A stretch of DNA of 64,000 bases from Oscillospiraceae bacterium (GCA_017552325.1 JAFZQE010000012.1:60000-123999); one strand, 5' to 3'; shown: positions 44,943-53,999, counted from the stretch's first letter. The notes: generated from the letters alone by a model not told the origin. Numbers and translations: made by a program.

Positions 44943-45149
44943 TTTATGTTACCGAATTGCGTAAGAAAACGATTAACATAACAACAGCCCAGTAACAATA
45001 TATTACATTCTGAGCAAATTATCAAGCATTTTTTTAATTTTCTTAAAAAATTTTTCATTATTATCAAATCAGTTACAATAATTTGGTTGTCATATTCTAG
45101 GGCTTGTATTCGCCTGAACAGCGTCTACAAGATATAGAATAAACGTCTC
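44943..45149. other. AT-rich 207-base intergenic region
   Basis: This stretch between two - strand membrane-protein genes is far more AT-rich than its surroundings (runs such as ATTTTTTTAATTTTCTT). It must hold the promoter for the 44942 gene; several weak -10-like sequences are present but none has a convincing -35. No coding sequence or clear hairpin is seen. Confidence 0.5.
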
Positions 45150-45575
45150 TCAGCTAACCCTGCTCCTCACGCTGAATTTCCTTCCCCGCGCGGGACGATG
45201 AAGCCCGGCGGGGATCGCCGCGCCGGCCATACCTCCGATCACGGCGGAGAATACGGTCCTCGCCAGACCCGCCAGCGTCATTTTTTCGCTGTCGATCAGA
45301 AAGCCTGCCATGAGCAGGACGACCGCACAGACCGGACCGACGACCGATCCGTATTTCCCCCGCTTCCCTTCCCTGCCTCCGCGGGCATAACAGCAGGCCG
45401 CGGCGGCGGACGACAGAAATACCGCCGCGGCGGAGAGCCAGGGCAGACTCCCCTGCCGCAGGCCCGACTTTGAAACAACGACAGCGCCGAGCAGCAGACA
45501 CACGGCCGCCGCGATCAGCCATGCGAGCACGGCGACCACGACGCCTCCGGCGCTTTTCTTTCCTTTTCCGATCAA
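45150..45575 (-). CDS. TIGR04086-like membrane protein
   Basis: The 141-residue product has four hydrophobic segments (about 10-33, 43-60, 77-93, 103-122) separated by basic loops (GGREGKRGKYG), as in the TIGR04086 family found beside yajC in clostridia; function unknown. It starts at a TTG only 6 bases after a GGGGGTG that is also the 3' arm of the yajC terminator, so terminator and ribosome site overlap. If termination is complete, expression needs read-through from yajC or a promoter I cannot see. Confidence 0.7.
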   Translation of the reverse strand: MIGKGKKSAGGVVVAVLAWLIAAAVCLLLGAVVVSKSGLRQGSLPWLSAAAVFLSSAAAACCYARGGREGKRGKYGSVVGPVCAVVLLMAGFLIDSEKMTLAGLARTVFSAVIGGMAGAAIPAGLHRPARGRKFSVRSRVS

Positions 45576-45621
45576 AAAAACACCCCCTTCAGCCAGATGT
45601 ACTACATCTTACTGAAGGGGG
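45574..45621 (-). terminator. Terminator after yajC, overlapping a ribosome site
   Basis: On the - strand CCCCCTTCAG and CTGAAGGGGG close a stem with an inner AGATGTA/TACATCT helix, followed by TGTTTTTTT. The 3' arm contains the only Shine-Dalgarno-like sequence of the next gene. Confidence 0.85.
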
Positions 45622-45650
45622 ATGATTTTCATGCGGACAAAGTTTCGGCC

Positions 45651-45992
45651 TTATTTGCGGCGGCCGGCAGCGGCCTCCTCGGCCTCCATTTTCGCGGTCG
45701 TGGAGATCGCCCATTTCTTGACCTGGATGCGGACGCGATCCTCGCCGGTCTCGAAGGTGATGGTCTCTTCCGTTATCTGAACGATCTTGCCGGTGATGCC
45801 GCCGATCGTAGTGATCTCGTCGCCGAGAGAGAGCTCGTTGCGCATCTGCTCCGCTTTTTTCTTCTTCTTGTTCTCCGGACGGATGATCAGCAGATACATC
45901 AGGCCGAACATCAGAAGCAGCGGAACTACAAGCGTGAGCATGCTGCCGCCGGCGGCAGCATCAGTGGTCGTACCGGATAAAAACAGAAACAT
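45651..45992 (-). CDS. yajC: Preprotein translocase accessory subunit YajC
   Basis: YajC is a small membrane protein associated with SecDF and the Sec translocon. The 113-residue product has one hydrophobic segment (about 18-39, LTLVVPLLLMFGLMYLLI) followed by RPENKKKKKAEQM, then the conserved GDEITTIGGITGKIVQI and a charged tail. It follows tgt, the usual order queA-tgt-yajC, and has its own promoter at 46025-46053. Confidence 0.93.
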   Translation of the reverse strand: MFLFLSGTTTDAAAGGSMLTLVVPLLLMFGLMYLLIIRPENKKKKKAEQMRNELSLGDEITTIGGITGKIVQITEETITFETGEDRVRIQVKKWAISTTAKMEAEEAAAGRRK

Positions 45993-46024
45993 GATCGGAT
46001 TACCTCCCTGTGTGATATGCGCTT

Positions 46025-46053
46025 ATTATACATGGACAGACCCGATTTTGCAA
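46025..46053 (-). promoter_or_regulatory. SigA-type promoter for yajC
   Basis: On the - strand TTGCAA, a 17-base spacer and TATAAT in the 66-base gap between tgt and yajC. GGGAGG lies near 46008 as ribosome site. Confidence 0.75.
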
Positions 46054-46058
46054 GATGC

Positions 46059-47189
46059 TTAAACGCGTTTGTCCAGGATTTCTGAAAACTCGGCGCGAAA
46101 GGCCGCGAAGCGTCCTTCCTCGAGGCTTGCGCGGATGCGGCGGGTAAGCTCGTTGTAGAAATACAGGTTGTGCGTCACAGCCAGGCGCAGGGCCAGCATT
46201 TCCTCGGCCTTGAACAGGTGCCGGACATAGGCGCGGGTAAAGCGGCGGCAGACGGGACAGCCGCATTTGGGATCGATGGGCTGGCCGTCCTTCGCGTACT
46301 TTTCGTTCTTGATGTTGATGATCCCGCCCCAGGTGAACAGATGCCCGTGTCTGCCGTTTCTGGCCGGCATCACGCAGTCGAAGAAGTCCACGCCTCGCGC
46401 GACGCTCTCGATGATGTTGCCCGGCGTGCCGACGCCCATCAGATAGCGCGGCCGATCCTTCGGCATATGTTCCTCGACCGCCTCGATCGTGTCGTACATC
46501 TCCTGATGCGTCTCGCCCACCGCGAGTCCGCCGATCGCATAGCCCGGCAGGTCGAGCTCCGCGATCTGCTTCATGTGGGAAATGCGGATGTCGTGATACA
46601 CGGCGCCCTGGTTGATGCCGAAGAGCATCTGCCCCGGATTGACGGCGTTTTCCTCGGCGTTGTATTCGGCCAGCGCTTTTTTGCAGCGCTCGAGCCAGCG
46701 TACGGTCCGGTCGCAGGACTTCTGCACGTAGTCCCTCGGCGAGGGGATCTTGACGCACTCGTCGAAGGCCATCGCGATATCGGAGCCGAGATTGGACTGG
46801 ATGCGCATGCTCTCCTCGGGCCCCATGAAGATGTGGCGGCCGTCCACGTGGGAGTTGAACCTCACGCCCTCCTCCTTGATCTTTCGCAGCGACGCCAGCG
46901 AAAAGATCTGAAAGCCGCCGCTGTCGGTTAGGATCGGTCCGTCCCAGGTCATAAAGCGGTGCAAACCGCCCATTTCCTTAATCAGTTCGTCTCCGGGTCG
47001 GACGTGAAGATGATAGGTGTTCGAGAGCTCGACCTGGCAGCCGATATCCTTCAGATCCCGCGCGGACAGCGCGCCCTTGATCGCGCCCTGCGTGCCGACG
47101 TTCATGAACACCGGCGTCTGAACCGTTCCGTGCGGCGTTTCAAAGGAGCCGCGGCGCGCGCGTCCCTCCTGTGTGATCAACTGAAACAT
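46059..47189 (-). CDS. tgt: tRNA-guanine transglycosylase
   Basis: Tgt exchanges guanine 34 of GUN-anticodon tRNAs for preQ1 in queuosine synthesis. The 376-residue product has LSNTYHLHVRPG (about 54-65), the nucleophile region LTDSGGFQIFSLA (about 87-99) and the zinc site CGCPVCRRF with a later His (about 306-340). It starts 14 bases after queA. Queuosine synthesis genes upstream of preQ1 are not in the window. Confidence 0.96.
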   Translation of the reverse strand: MFQLITQEGRARRGSFETPHGTVQTPVFMNVGTQGAIKGALSARDLKDIGCQVELSNTYHLHVRPGDELIKEMGGLHRFMTWDGPILTDSGGFQIFSLASLRKIKEEGVRFNSHVDGRHIFMGPEESMRIQSNLGSDIAMAFDECVKIPSPRDYVQKSCDRTVRWLERCKKALAEYNAEENAVNPGQMLFGINQGAVYHDIRISHMKQIAELDLPGYAIGGLAVGETHQEMYDTIEAVEEHMPKDRPRYLMGVGTPGNIIESVARGVDFFDCVMPARNGRHGHLFTWGGIINIKNEKYAKDGQPIDPKCGCPVCRRFTRAYVRHLFKAEEMLALRLAVTHNLYFYNELTRRIRASLEEGRFAAFRAEFSEILDKRV

Positions 47190-47203
47190 GGCGTCCTCCT
47201 CCC

Positions 47204-48226
47204 CTATTCGATGAACATCGCGTCACCGAACGAGAAGAAGCGGTAACGCTCTTCGACCGCCGTCCGGTAGGCGTTCAGCACATGCTCCCGCCCGGCCAGC
47301 GCAGACACGAGCATGATGAGCGTGCTCTCCGGCAGATGGAAGTTTGTGATCAGCGCGTCGATGCACTTGAAGCGATAGCCGGGATAGATGAAGATATTCG
47401 TCCAGCCCGCGCTCTCTTTGACCGTGCCGTCCTCGGCGGCAAAGCTCTCGAGCGTGCGGCAGGAGGTCGTTCCGACCGCGATCACGCGGCCGCCTGCGGC
47501 CCTGGTTTCGTTGATGAGCCGCGCGGTCTCCGCCGGGATCATGCAGAACTCCGAGTGCATGTCGTGATCCTCGATCTCGTCCTCCTTGACCGGACGGAAG
47601 GTTCCGAGCCCGACGTGCAGGGTCACGAAGCCAGTTTTGATCCCGCGGGCGCGGATCCTGTCCAGCAGCTCGTCGGTAAAGTGCAGACCAGCGGTCGGCG
47701 CGGCGGCGCTGCCGAGCTCGCGGGAATAGACCGTCTGGTAGCGCTCGGCGTCCTGCAGCTCCTCCTTGATGTACGGGGGCAGCGGCATTTTCCCGAGGCG
47801 CTCCAGGACTTCAAGGAAAATGCCCTCGTAGTGAAAGCGCACGATCCGGTTGCCGCCCTCGGCGACTTCCTCCACGGTCGCGCGGAGCTCCCCGTCGCCG
47901 AACTGCAGCTCGGTCCCCGGCTTCGTTTTCCGGCCCGGGCGGCTGAGACACTCCCAGCGTCCATCGCCGAGGTCTCGCAGCAGCACCAGCTCGACGCTGC
48001 CGCCGCTCAGACGGCTTCCGAGCAGGCGGGCGGGCAGCACGCGGGAATCGTTCATGATCAGACAGTCGCCCTCGCGCAGCAGCTCCGGCAGCTCGTAAAA
48101 GTGCCGGTGCGCGATCGCGCCGCTCGTTTTATCCAGCAGCATCAGCCGGGAGGCGTCGCGGCGCTGCAGCGGCGTCTGCGCGATCAGCTCCTCGGGCAGA
48201 TCAAAAGAAAAGTCAGATTTTTTCAT
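47204..48226 (-). CDS. queA: S-adenosylmethionine:tRNA ribosyltransferase-isomerase
   Basis: QueA transfers and rearranges the ribosyl part of S-adenosylmethionine onto preQ1-tRNA to give epoxyqueuosine. The ATG at 48226 begins [17 protein letters not shown], giving 340 residues. Typical segments are [23 protein letters not shown] (about 192-203), [11 protein letters not shown] and [15 protein letters not shown]. The start overlaps the stop of the SpoIID-like gene by 4 bases, so the two are translationally linked. Confidence 0.96.
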   Translation of the reverse strand: MKKSDFSFDLPEELIAQTPLQRRDASRLMLLDKTSGAIAHRHFYELPELLREGDCLIMNDSRVLPARLLGSRLSGGSVELVLLRDLGDGRWECLSRPGRKTKPGTELQFGDGELRATVEEVAEGGNRIVRFHYEGIFLEVLERLGKMPLPPYIKEELQDAERYQTVYSRELGSAAAPTAGLHFTDELLDRIRARGIKTGFVTLHVGLGTFRPVKEDEIEDHDMHSEFCMIPAETARLINETRAAGGRVIAVGTTSCRTLESFAAEDGTVKESAGWTNIFIYPGYRFKCIDALITNFHLPESTLIMLVSALAGREHVLNAYRTAVEERYRFFSFGDAMFIE

Positions 48227-49707
48227 CCTGTATATGCTCCGGTAAAATAGAATCGGATGATCTCGTCGGCCGTATATCCGTAGACGGAGGCCATGGCGTG
48301 CGCGCCCCACTGGCTCATGCCGCAGTTGTGCCCCCAGCCCCGGCCGGTGAAGGTGAAGCCGTATTCGTCCGGCTCGATCCGGAAACAGGCGCTGTCGAGC
48401 GCAAGGAAGGAATAGCCGTCGCGCCCTTCCAGCCTCACGCAGACACTGTCCGCGTCGGTATAGCGCATCGCCGCGACGTTGCCGAGCTCGGTATACTCGG
48501 CTTCAATGGCGACGATCTTCCCGATCTCAAAGCCCTTCTGCCGCAGCCGCTCGGCGATCTCCGCGCCGCTGCGCCAGCGCTTCCACTTGATCACGGCGTC
48601 TTCCTTCGCGCGCTCGAAGGGGTCAGTCTTCCCGGCCAGATAAGGCTGATCGTTGCCGAAGATGTTCGCGCCGTCCTCCGTCGCGCCACCGTCCGAGGAA
48701 AAGTAATAGACCTCGCAGATTTCTCCCCGATACCGCACGAAGAGTCCCTCGGTCGCGTCGACGGCCGCGTCGGTAACGGCGTCGGCGCCGTTGATGCCGC
48801 GGTAGACCTGGCTCTCAGTGTCGTTCGTCAGATCGAAGCCGTAGTCCTCCTCATAATCGCCGACGTGCCTGACCGCATAGGTGCGGGCGCAGACGGCCTG
48901 CGCCTTCAGCGCCTCCATCGGCCAGGAGGAGCTCATCTCATAGGGGATCACCCCTTTGACATAGTCCTCCAGCTCCACGGCGTTGATCACCGTCAGCCTG
49001 CCGCCCTCCCAGCGCCTGAGCAGAAACGAGCCGTAATACAGCTCTCCGCCGTACTCCGTACGCGCTTTGCCGTCGGAGACCGGCTCGACGGCCAGCTCCT
49101 CCGCGCCGACGTACAGGTCGATCAGACGGCCCGTTCCGTCGTAAACGGCCAGGCAGTCCTCCTGCCAGACCTCGGCGGACAGCGCAAACCACCCGATCGT
49201 ATAGGCGACCTCTCCGCTGTCGCGCAGCGGGCCGATGATGACCCGATAGCTGCCGTCGAGAGAAACGACCTTGCCCAAATAGCGCTGCGCGCGCTGCGCA
49301 GCCTCCTCGCGGGTCGAAAAAAGCTCGTCCAGCATGACGTAAATGTTCCGCTCCGGGCGGACCATCAGCACAGGGTTCGCGGATTCGGCGAAGGCGTGGA
49401 AGCAGCGGTCCCCGTCCAGCGTGCCGATCCGAAAGCCCTTTCCCTCCGCGTTCCGGAAGTCCGCCTCATAGACGGCGTTCTGATCGAAGGACAGCCCGAT
49501 ATACAGCAGATCAACGTCGACGGGGACGGGCTCGTACAGCGATCCGTCCGCGTACGAAGCCTCGTTCAGCTCGGTCGAGGAGGCGGGGATGAGGCCCTTT
49601 TCCGGCTCGTCCTCCGGCCCGGCTGCGTAAGCCTGCGCCATAATCGGCAAAAGGAAGATCAGAACGCAGAAAAAGCATATGAAGTTTTTCGCTCTCGTCC
49701 GGTTCAA
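48223..49707 (-). CDS. SpoIID/LytB-domain protein, exported
   Basis: SpoIID-type enzymes are lytic transglycosylases acting on denuded glycan in sporulation. The TTG at 49707, 6 bases after GAGGTG, gives 494 residues; the upstream ATG (49737) lies at the predicted transcription start and is not used. A signal segment spans about 8-28 ([19 protein letters not shown]). The SpoIID domain fills the C-terminal part: [20 protein letters not shown] with the catalytic Glu, [32 protein letters not shown] and [18 protein letters not shown] long N-terminal extension precedes it. It is driven by a SigA-like promoter and coupled to queA, so it may be vegetative rather than the true spoIID. Confidence 0.85.
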   Translation of the reverse strand: MNRTRAKNFICFFCVLIFLLPIMAQAYAAGPEDEPEKGLIPASSTELNEASYADGSLYEPVPVDVDLLYIGLSFDQNAVYEADFRNAEGKGFRIGTLDGDRCFHAFAESANPVLMVRPERNIYVMLDELFSTREEAAQRAQRYLGKVVSLDGSYRVIIGPLRDSGEVAYTIGWFALSAEVWQEDCLAVYDGTGRLIDLYVGAEELAVEPVSDGKARTEYGGELYYGSFLLRRWEGGRLTVINAVELEDYVKGVIPYEMSSSWPMEALKAQAVCARTYAVRHVGDYEEDYGFDLTNDTESQVYRGINGADAVTDAAVDATEGLFVRYRGEICEVYYFSSDGGATEDGANIFGNDQPYLAGKTDPFERAKEDAVIKWKRWRSGAEIAERLRQKGFEIGKIVAIEAEYTELGNVAAMRYTDADSVCVRLEGRDGYSFLALDSACFRIEPDEYGFTFTGRGWGHNCGMSQWGAHAMASVYGYTADEIIRFYFTGAYTG

Positions 49708-49741
49708 TGACGGCACCTCGATACAACAGTAAATCATTGGT

Positions 49742-49770
49742 ATTATAGCAAAAAGCTCCCGTCTTTTCAA
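49742..49770 (-). promoter_or_regulatory. SigA-type promoter for the SpoIID-like/queA transcript
   Basis: On the - strand TTGAAA, a 17-base spacer and TATAAT. The predicted transcription start near 49735 supports the TTG at 49707 as initiation codon. Confidence 0.8.
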
Positions 49771-49837
49771 CAGCAAGGTGCTATTCCGCGCAAAGCGGGA
49801 ATAGAATGCCCCGAAGTTTGAGTCCGGGAGGATGGAT

Positions 49838-50725
49838 ATGAAAATACCACTGTTTCGCGGGTCCTGCACGGCCATTGTGACGCCCTTTGCCGAAAACGGC
49901 ATCGATTACGGGCGTCTGAGCAGCCAGCTGGACCTGCAGTATGAAAACGGAACGGCAGCCGTCGTGGTCTGCGGCACGACGGGCGAAAACCCGACGATCA
50001 GCGGCGACGAGTTCGAGGAGCTGATCCGCTTCACGACGATCGCCTGCCATGGCCGCATGAAAGTGATCGTCGGCGTCGGCAGCAACAACACGGCCTCTGC
50101 CCTGAGAAAGGCGAAGACCGCGAAGGCTGTCGGCGCCGACGGGATCCTGATGGTGACGCCCTATTACAACAAGACCAGCCAGAAGGGGCTGATCGAGCAT
50201 TTCTGCTGCGTGGCCGACCGGGTGGAGATCCCGATGATCCTGTACAACGTCCCAAGCCGCACGGGGATCGGGATCAAAGCGGAGACCTACAAGGCGCTGT
50301 CCGCGCATCCGAACATCAATGGAGTCAAGGAGGCCTCCGGCGATTTCAGCCAGTTTGCCGCCGCGCGGAGCCTATGCGAAGACGAGCTTTTCTTCTGGAG
50401 CGGCAACGACGACAACACCGTTCCGATGATGGCGATGGGCGCGCTTGGCGTGATCTCTGTCGCGAGCAACATCGTCCCCGGCGTGATCTCACGGCTCTGC
50501 TCGCTCTGTCTGGACGGCGATTTCCCCGCGGCCGCAGCTCTCTTCCGGAAATACACCGCGCTGTTTTCCGCGCTCTTCATCGAGACGAACCCGATGCCGG
50601 TCAAGGCCGCCATGAAGCTGCTTGGCACGGACAGCGGGATCGTCCGGCAGCCGCTGACGACGATGAGCGAGGAGCATCTGCAGGCGCTGCGCGGGGCGAT
50701 GCGCGACGTCGGGCTGGACGTGTAG
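49838..50725 (+). CDS. dapA: 4-hydroxy-tetrahydrodipicolinate synthase
   Basis: DapA condenses pyruvate with aspartate semialdehyde, the first step to diaminopimelate and lysine. The ATG at 49838 is 6 bases past GGGAGG and preferred to that at 49832; the product has 295 residues. It shows VVVCGTTGENPT (about 41-52), VTPYYNKTSQKG, the catalytic Tyr in ILYNVPSRTG (about 135) and the Schiff-base Lys in GVKEASGD (about 163). The asd gene at 56318 supplies the substrate. Family members with other aldolase roles exist, but all DapA motifs are intact. Confidence 0.93.
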   Translation: MKIPLFRGSCTAIVTPFAENGIDYGRLSSQLDLQYENGTAAVVVCGTTGENPTISGDEFEELIRFTTIACHGRMKVIVGVGSNNTASALRKAKTAKAVGADGILMVTPYYNKTSQKGLIEHFCCVADRVEIPMILYNVPSRTGIGIKAETYKALSAHPNINGVKEASGDFSQFAAARSLCEDELFFWSGNDDNTVPMMAMGALGVISVASNIVPGVISRLCSLCLDGDFPAAAALFRKYTALFSALFIETNPMPVKAAMKLLGTDSGIVRQPLTTMSEEHLQALRGAMRDVGLDV

Positions 50726-50728
50726 CGC

Positions 50729-51364
50729 TTATCCGCCGATCCGGATCAGCTCGGGAAAATCGCCGTCCGGCAGCGCGTCCTTATGAGCGCAGACGCAAAA
50801 AAACAGCTCGCCGACGCGCGTCTCCCGAAAGGCATAGTCCTTTCCCTCATAGGAAAGCTGCGGATCCGCGCCGGAGACGTCGAAGGAATCCAGCTCCAGG
50901 CGCAGGCCGAGGCCGATCGCCTTGAGAAAGCTCTCCTTCCTGCACCAGAGGCGCGTGAAAGCCTCGCTGCGGCACGCGGCGTTCAGGATATGTTCCTGCT
51001 CCCGCGGGGCGAAAAAGCGCCTCACAAGCGCCTCACGGCATTCTGTGAGCCTTTGAATGTCGAGCCCAAGCGGGCGGTCGGAGATCGCGCAGGCGGCATA
51101 AGGCCCGGAATGCGACAGGTTGAAGCAGAGGCCGCTGTCCGGCAGATACGGTTTGCCGAAAGCGTCCGTTTCAACGCGCAGCGGCAGACTTATCGACGGA
51201 TCCTCGCGCCGCAGCGCTTCGATCAGCAGCATTTCCGCGCAGGCAGAAGCGCTTCGCGGCTCTTCCGGCTTTATCGCCGAGAGCTTGCTTCTCCTGTAGT
51301 CGGAAAACAGCGCAGGATCGGGCATATTCAGTTCGTCGGCGTTCGCCCAGTAGACCTTCAGCAT
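50729..51364 (-). CDS. 4'-phosphopantetheinyl transferase, Sfp type
   Basis: The enzyme moves phosphopantetheine from coenzyme A to carrier proteins. The ATG at 51364 after AAAGGAG gives 211 residues. Motifs of the superfamily are visible: NLSHSGPYAACAI (about 83-95), GLDIQ (about 100-104) and LWCRKESFLKAIGLGL (about 142-157). The usual GxDIE has Gln in place of Glu, a magnesium ligand in many members. Size fits the Sfp rather than the AcpS group. Its carrier protein is not in the window. It is convergent with dapA, 3 bases apart. Confidence 0.85.
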   Translation of the reverse strand: MLKVYWANADELNMPDPALFSDYRRSKLSAIKPEEPRSASACAEMLLIEALRREDPSISLPLRVETDAFGKPYLPDSGLCFNLSHSGPYAACAISDRPLGLDIQRLTECREALVRRFFAPREQEHILNAACRSEAFTRLWCRKESFLKAIGLGLRLELDSFDVSGADPQLSYEGKDYAFRETRVGELFFCVCAHKDALPDGDFPELIRIGG

Positions 51365-51415
51365 CGTCAAAACTCCTTTTGACTCATCATACTCCCCTGT
51401 TATTTGGATTGCAAG

Positions 51416-51448
51416 GAAAAACACGCCGGTGAAAACCGGCGTGTTTTC
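51416..51448 (-). terminator. Terminator between the lipoprotein and PPTase genes
   Basis: Twelve-bp stem AAACACGCCGGT/ACCGGCGTGTTT with a GAAA (or TTTC) loop and a T run after the stem on the - strand. It follows the lipoprotein stop directly. Confidence 0.85.
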
Positions 51449-51449
51449 T

Positions 51450-51770
51450 TTACGGCCTGTGCGTTGCCTTGGGGCTGGGTGTGACAGAATCTCCGACGAT
51501 CACGCCGTCGTCGGCGCTGCCGTCCTCGATATAGCCGTCCTCGTGGTCCGGCGTCATGTCGGTCTGCCTGTCCGCCGTGCCGCTTCCGGTCCCCTTGTCC
51601 GTGCGGCCGGTTCCTGTCGTTCTGTTTTTAACGGTATCGGTCGTGCCGCCTGGCCGTTCCGTCGTCTCGGTCTCATAGTCCTTCGTGCTCTCGTTCGTCC
51701 TGTAGCTGCCGCAGGCGCACAAAGACAGACACAGCGCGACGATCATCAGCATAACAAGAATTCTTTTCAC
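51450..51770 (-). CDS. Small secreted lipoprotein, function unknown
   Basis: The GTG at 51770, downstream of AAGGAGGG, gives 106 residues: a lipoprotein signal peptide (KRILVMLMIVALCLSLCAC, lipobox LCAC with Cys20 as lipidation site) and a mature part that is hydrophilic, Thr/Gly/Asp-rich and probably unstructured (TTDTVKNRTTGTGRTDKGTG). Nothing suggests an enzymatic domain. It may be a surface spacer or processed peptide; this cannot be told from sequence. Confidence 0.7.
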   Translation of the reverse strand: MKRILVMLMIVALCLSLCACGSYRTNESTKDYETETTERPGGTTDTVKNRTTGTGRTDKGTGSGTADRQTDMTPDHEDGYIEDGSADDGVIVGDSVTPSPKATHRP

Positions 51771-51861
51771 GTCTTGTTTCCCTCCTTTTTTCAAAGACGG
51801 GATTAGTATCTCTCCGCAGGCATTTTTTATGAATTGAAACATCTGTCATAATGATTATATT

Positions 51862-51884
51862 GCAAAACAGCCGCGCTGTTTTGC
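51862..51884. repeat. Perfect inverted repeat between divergent genes
   Basis: GCAAAACAGC and GCTGTTTTGC flank a CGC loop in the divergent region between the lipoprotein (-) and the rRNA methyltransferase (+). There is no T run, so an operator or small RNA hairpin is as likely as a terminator. Confidence 0.7.
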
Positions 51885-51942
51885 TGCAACGCGATGCGGC
51901 GCGGTGATAAGCATTTTGCTTTTCGCCATCATATAGTCATTG

Positions 51943-51971
51943 TTGCCATCGTTCACGCGCTATGCTATACT
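51943..51971 (+). promoter_or_regulatory. Promoter of the RlmD-like gene, suggesting a leaderless mRNA
   Basis: TTGCCA, a 17-base spacer and TATACT with TG one base before the -10. Transcription should begin near 51978, which is the A of the start codon. Confidence 0.7.
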
Positions 51972-51977
51972 TTTTTC

Positions 51978-53339
51978 ATGATCGAACTGACTAAAAATCA
52001 AATCATACAGACAAGGATCGAGGGCTATTCCTCCGAGGGACACGGCGTCTGCCGCGTCGAGGGACGGGCGGTTTTCGTACCGGGGACCATCGTCGGCGAA
52101 GCATGGGAGATTCGCATACTGAAGGTCACGAACGCCGCCGTCTACGCCAGGGGCGAGAGGCTCCTCAGCCCTTCCCCGGAGCGCCGCGAGAGCCGATGCC
52201 CTTACTATCCGCGCTGCGGCGGCTGCGACCTGCGCCACATGAGTTACGAAGAAGAGCTGCGCTTCAAGCTCGGCCGTGTCAACGACGCGCTGGCGCACAT
52301 CGGAAAGCAGACGCTGCACGCGGAGGAAATCCTCGGCAGCGAGCAGACCGAGCGCTATCGCAACAAGGGCATTTTCGCCGTGGTCGAGCGCGACGGCTCC
52401 CCTGCCTTCGGCTTTTTCCGCGAACGCAGCCATGAGCTGATCCCGATCGAATCCTGCCTGATCCAGGACGAGCTGAGCGAGCGGGCTGCCGCCGCCGTCG
52501 TGGATTTTATGAAAAAAGAGGTCCTGCCCGCCTACGATGAGGCGACTGGCGACGGCACGATCCGCCACGTCTTCTGCCGAAGGGCACGTCAGACCGCGGA
52601 CGCCGTCGCCTGCGTCGTCACGGCGCGCGGCCTGGGATCGAAGACCGCCGCGCTGGTCGAGGCACTGCGTGCTGCCGTGCCCGAGCTGACGGGGATCGTG
52701 CTGAACCTCAACAAAAGCCGCGGCAACACCGTGCTCTCCGGCGATTTCTACACGCTCTGGGGACGCGCCGAAATGAACGAGGTCCTCTGCGGCTCGCGCT
52801 TTTCGATCGCCCCGCAGGCCTTCTTTCAGATCAATCCGCCGCAGGCCGAGAAGCTGTACCGCCGCGCGCTGGTGTATGCCGCGCCGCGGCCGGATGAGCT
52901 TGTGTTCGACCTCTACTGCGGCGCGGGAACGATCAGCCTCTGCCTCGCGCGCAAGGCCGGTCGCGTGATCGGCGCCGAGATCGTTCCGGAGGCGGTCGAA
53001 AACGCGCGCGCAAACGCCGCGGCCAACGGGATCGAAAACGCCGAGTTCCTCTGCGCCGACGCAGGCGAAGCGGCGCTCATGCTGCAGAAGCGCGGGCTCT
53101 CCCCCGCCGCCGTCGTCGTCGACCCGCCGCGCAAGGGCATGAGCGAGGAAGCCGTGTCCGCCGTCGCCTCGATGCGGCCGGAGCGGATCGTCTACGTCTC
53201 CTGCAATCCGGCCACGCTCGCGCGCGACATCCTGCGCTTCAACGGCTTCGGCTACGAGCTTCGCGCCGCGACCGCGGTGGACATGTTCCCGCGGACGAAG
53301 CATGTGGAATCAGTCGTATTGATCACTCGTCGCGGGTAG
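51978..53339 (+). CDS. rlmD: 23S rRNA (uracil-5-)-methyltransferase, RlmD/RumA family
   Basis: The 453-residue product methylates C5 of a uracil in 23S rRNA with S-adenosylmethionine. It has an N-terminal TRAM domain (about 3-58), a four-Cys iron-sulfur motif beginning CPYYPRCGGCDLRH (about 68-81), the SAM motif VFDLYCGAGTISL (about 308-320), and VVVDPPRKGM and VYVSCNPATLARD (about 386-395 and 408-420) with the catalytic Cys. No Shine-Dalgarno is present before the ATG, which sits at the predicted transcription start. Which uracil is modified cannot be told; RlmCD-type enzymes in Firmicutes may modify two. Confidence 0.92.
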   Translation: MIELTKNQIIQTRIEGYSSEGHGVCRVEGRAVFVPGTIVGEAWEIRILKVTNAAVYARGERLLSPSPERRESRCPYYPRCGGCDLRHMSYEEELRFKLGRVNDALAHIGKQTLHAEEILGSEQTERYRNKGIFAVVERDGSPAFGFFRERSHELIPIESCLIQDELSERAAAAVVDFMKKEVLPAYDEATGDGTIRHVFCRRARQTADAVACVVTARGLGSKTAALVEALRAAVPELTGIVLNLNKSRGNTVLSGDFYTLWGRAEMNEVLCGSRFSIAPQAFFQINPPQAEKLYRRALVYAAPRPDELVFDLYCGAGTISLCLARKAGRVIGAEIVPEAVENARANAAANGIENAEFLCADAGEAALMLQKRGLSPAAVVVDPPRKGMSEEAVSAVASMRPERIVYVSCNPATLARDILRFNGFGYELRAATAVDMFPRTKHVESVVLITRRG

Positions 53340-53371
53340 AGACTACAAGGCAGATATAAACAGGAGATGTT

Positions 53372-53839
53372 ATGCAAGTTATTACTGATAAAGAGCTGTA
53401 TCGCAGGATATGGGATAAGATCAATGAAGATTATTCATTTTATCCATCTGTAAACAGCCGCAAGAAATGGCTGAAGCCAGACGACGTGTTTCAAAAGTAC
53501 AAGATCGAAAAGATATGGGACGAGCGACAGGAAGCAATCGTCAATACTATACTCTGTGATGTCATCGGTGAAGAGATGTATGCGCTCGACTGGCAGCACG
53601 ATTGTTTTCTCTTTGACCCAAACGAAAGGATCCCGCTGGGATATGCATACTATGACAGCGTGAGAGATTGCACTGTTTATTTCCCCGAATACTATCCGAA
53701 TGGAGACTACCATTTCTTCGTTTCAAAAGATTGGTCTTCCGGTCTTTACGGTCACCCTTGGAAAAAGGAACTGATTGTAGTCGGAGAAAAACTGATTGTT
53801 GAAATAGAAAAAAGCCGGGTTGAATTGGGACTGAAATAA
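53372..53839 (+). CDS. DUF2716 family protein
   Basis: The 155-residue product matches the DUF2716 pattern, with aromatic C-terminal motifs YFPEYYPNGDYHFFVSKDW and YGHPWKKELIVVGEKLI. It has no signal peptide or membrane segment and is rich in Trp, Tyr and Asp. The gene is much more AT-rich and less codon-biased than its neighbours, a sign of recent acquisition. A GGAGATG ribosome site precedes it. The family has no known biochemical function. Confidence 0.7.
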   Translation: MQVITDKELYRRIWDKINEDYSFYPSVNSRKKWLKPDDVFQKYKIEKIWDERQEAIVNTILCDVIGEEMYALDWQHDCFLFDPNERIPLGYAYYDSVRDCTVYFPEYYPNGDYHFFVSKDWSSGLYGHPWKKELIVVGEKLIVEIEKSRVELGLK

Positions 53840-53999
53840 AGTATTTGTTTTGTACAATTGATATCGTGTATGTGTTCAACGAGATATGCTTTACGAGGCG
53901 GGTCGTGACAACAGCGTAGATAGTGTTTTTTTATTCACGCTACCCACCCAAGGCATGCAGAGGCTGTAGTTTTGATGACAAGGAGGAGCGGCAAGTAAT
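53840..53999. other. AT-richer gap between DUF2716 and GNAT genes
   Basis: This 160-base gap shares the lower GC of the DUF2716 gene. It has a weak GCGTAG...CACGCTAC inverted repeat around a T tract (53908-53942) and an AAGGAGG site at 53979-53985 that serves the acetyltransferase. No clear promoter was found. Confidence 0.4.

Noticed and set aside
48223-49902. ATG starts at 49737 and upstream for the SpoIID-like protein
   Set aside because: They lie at or before the predicted transcription start; the TTG at 49707 has a proper ribosome site and directly precedes the signal peptide.
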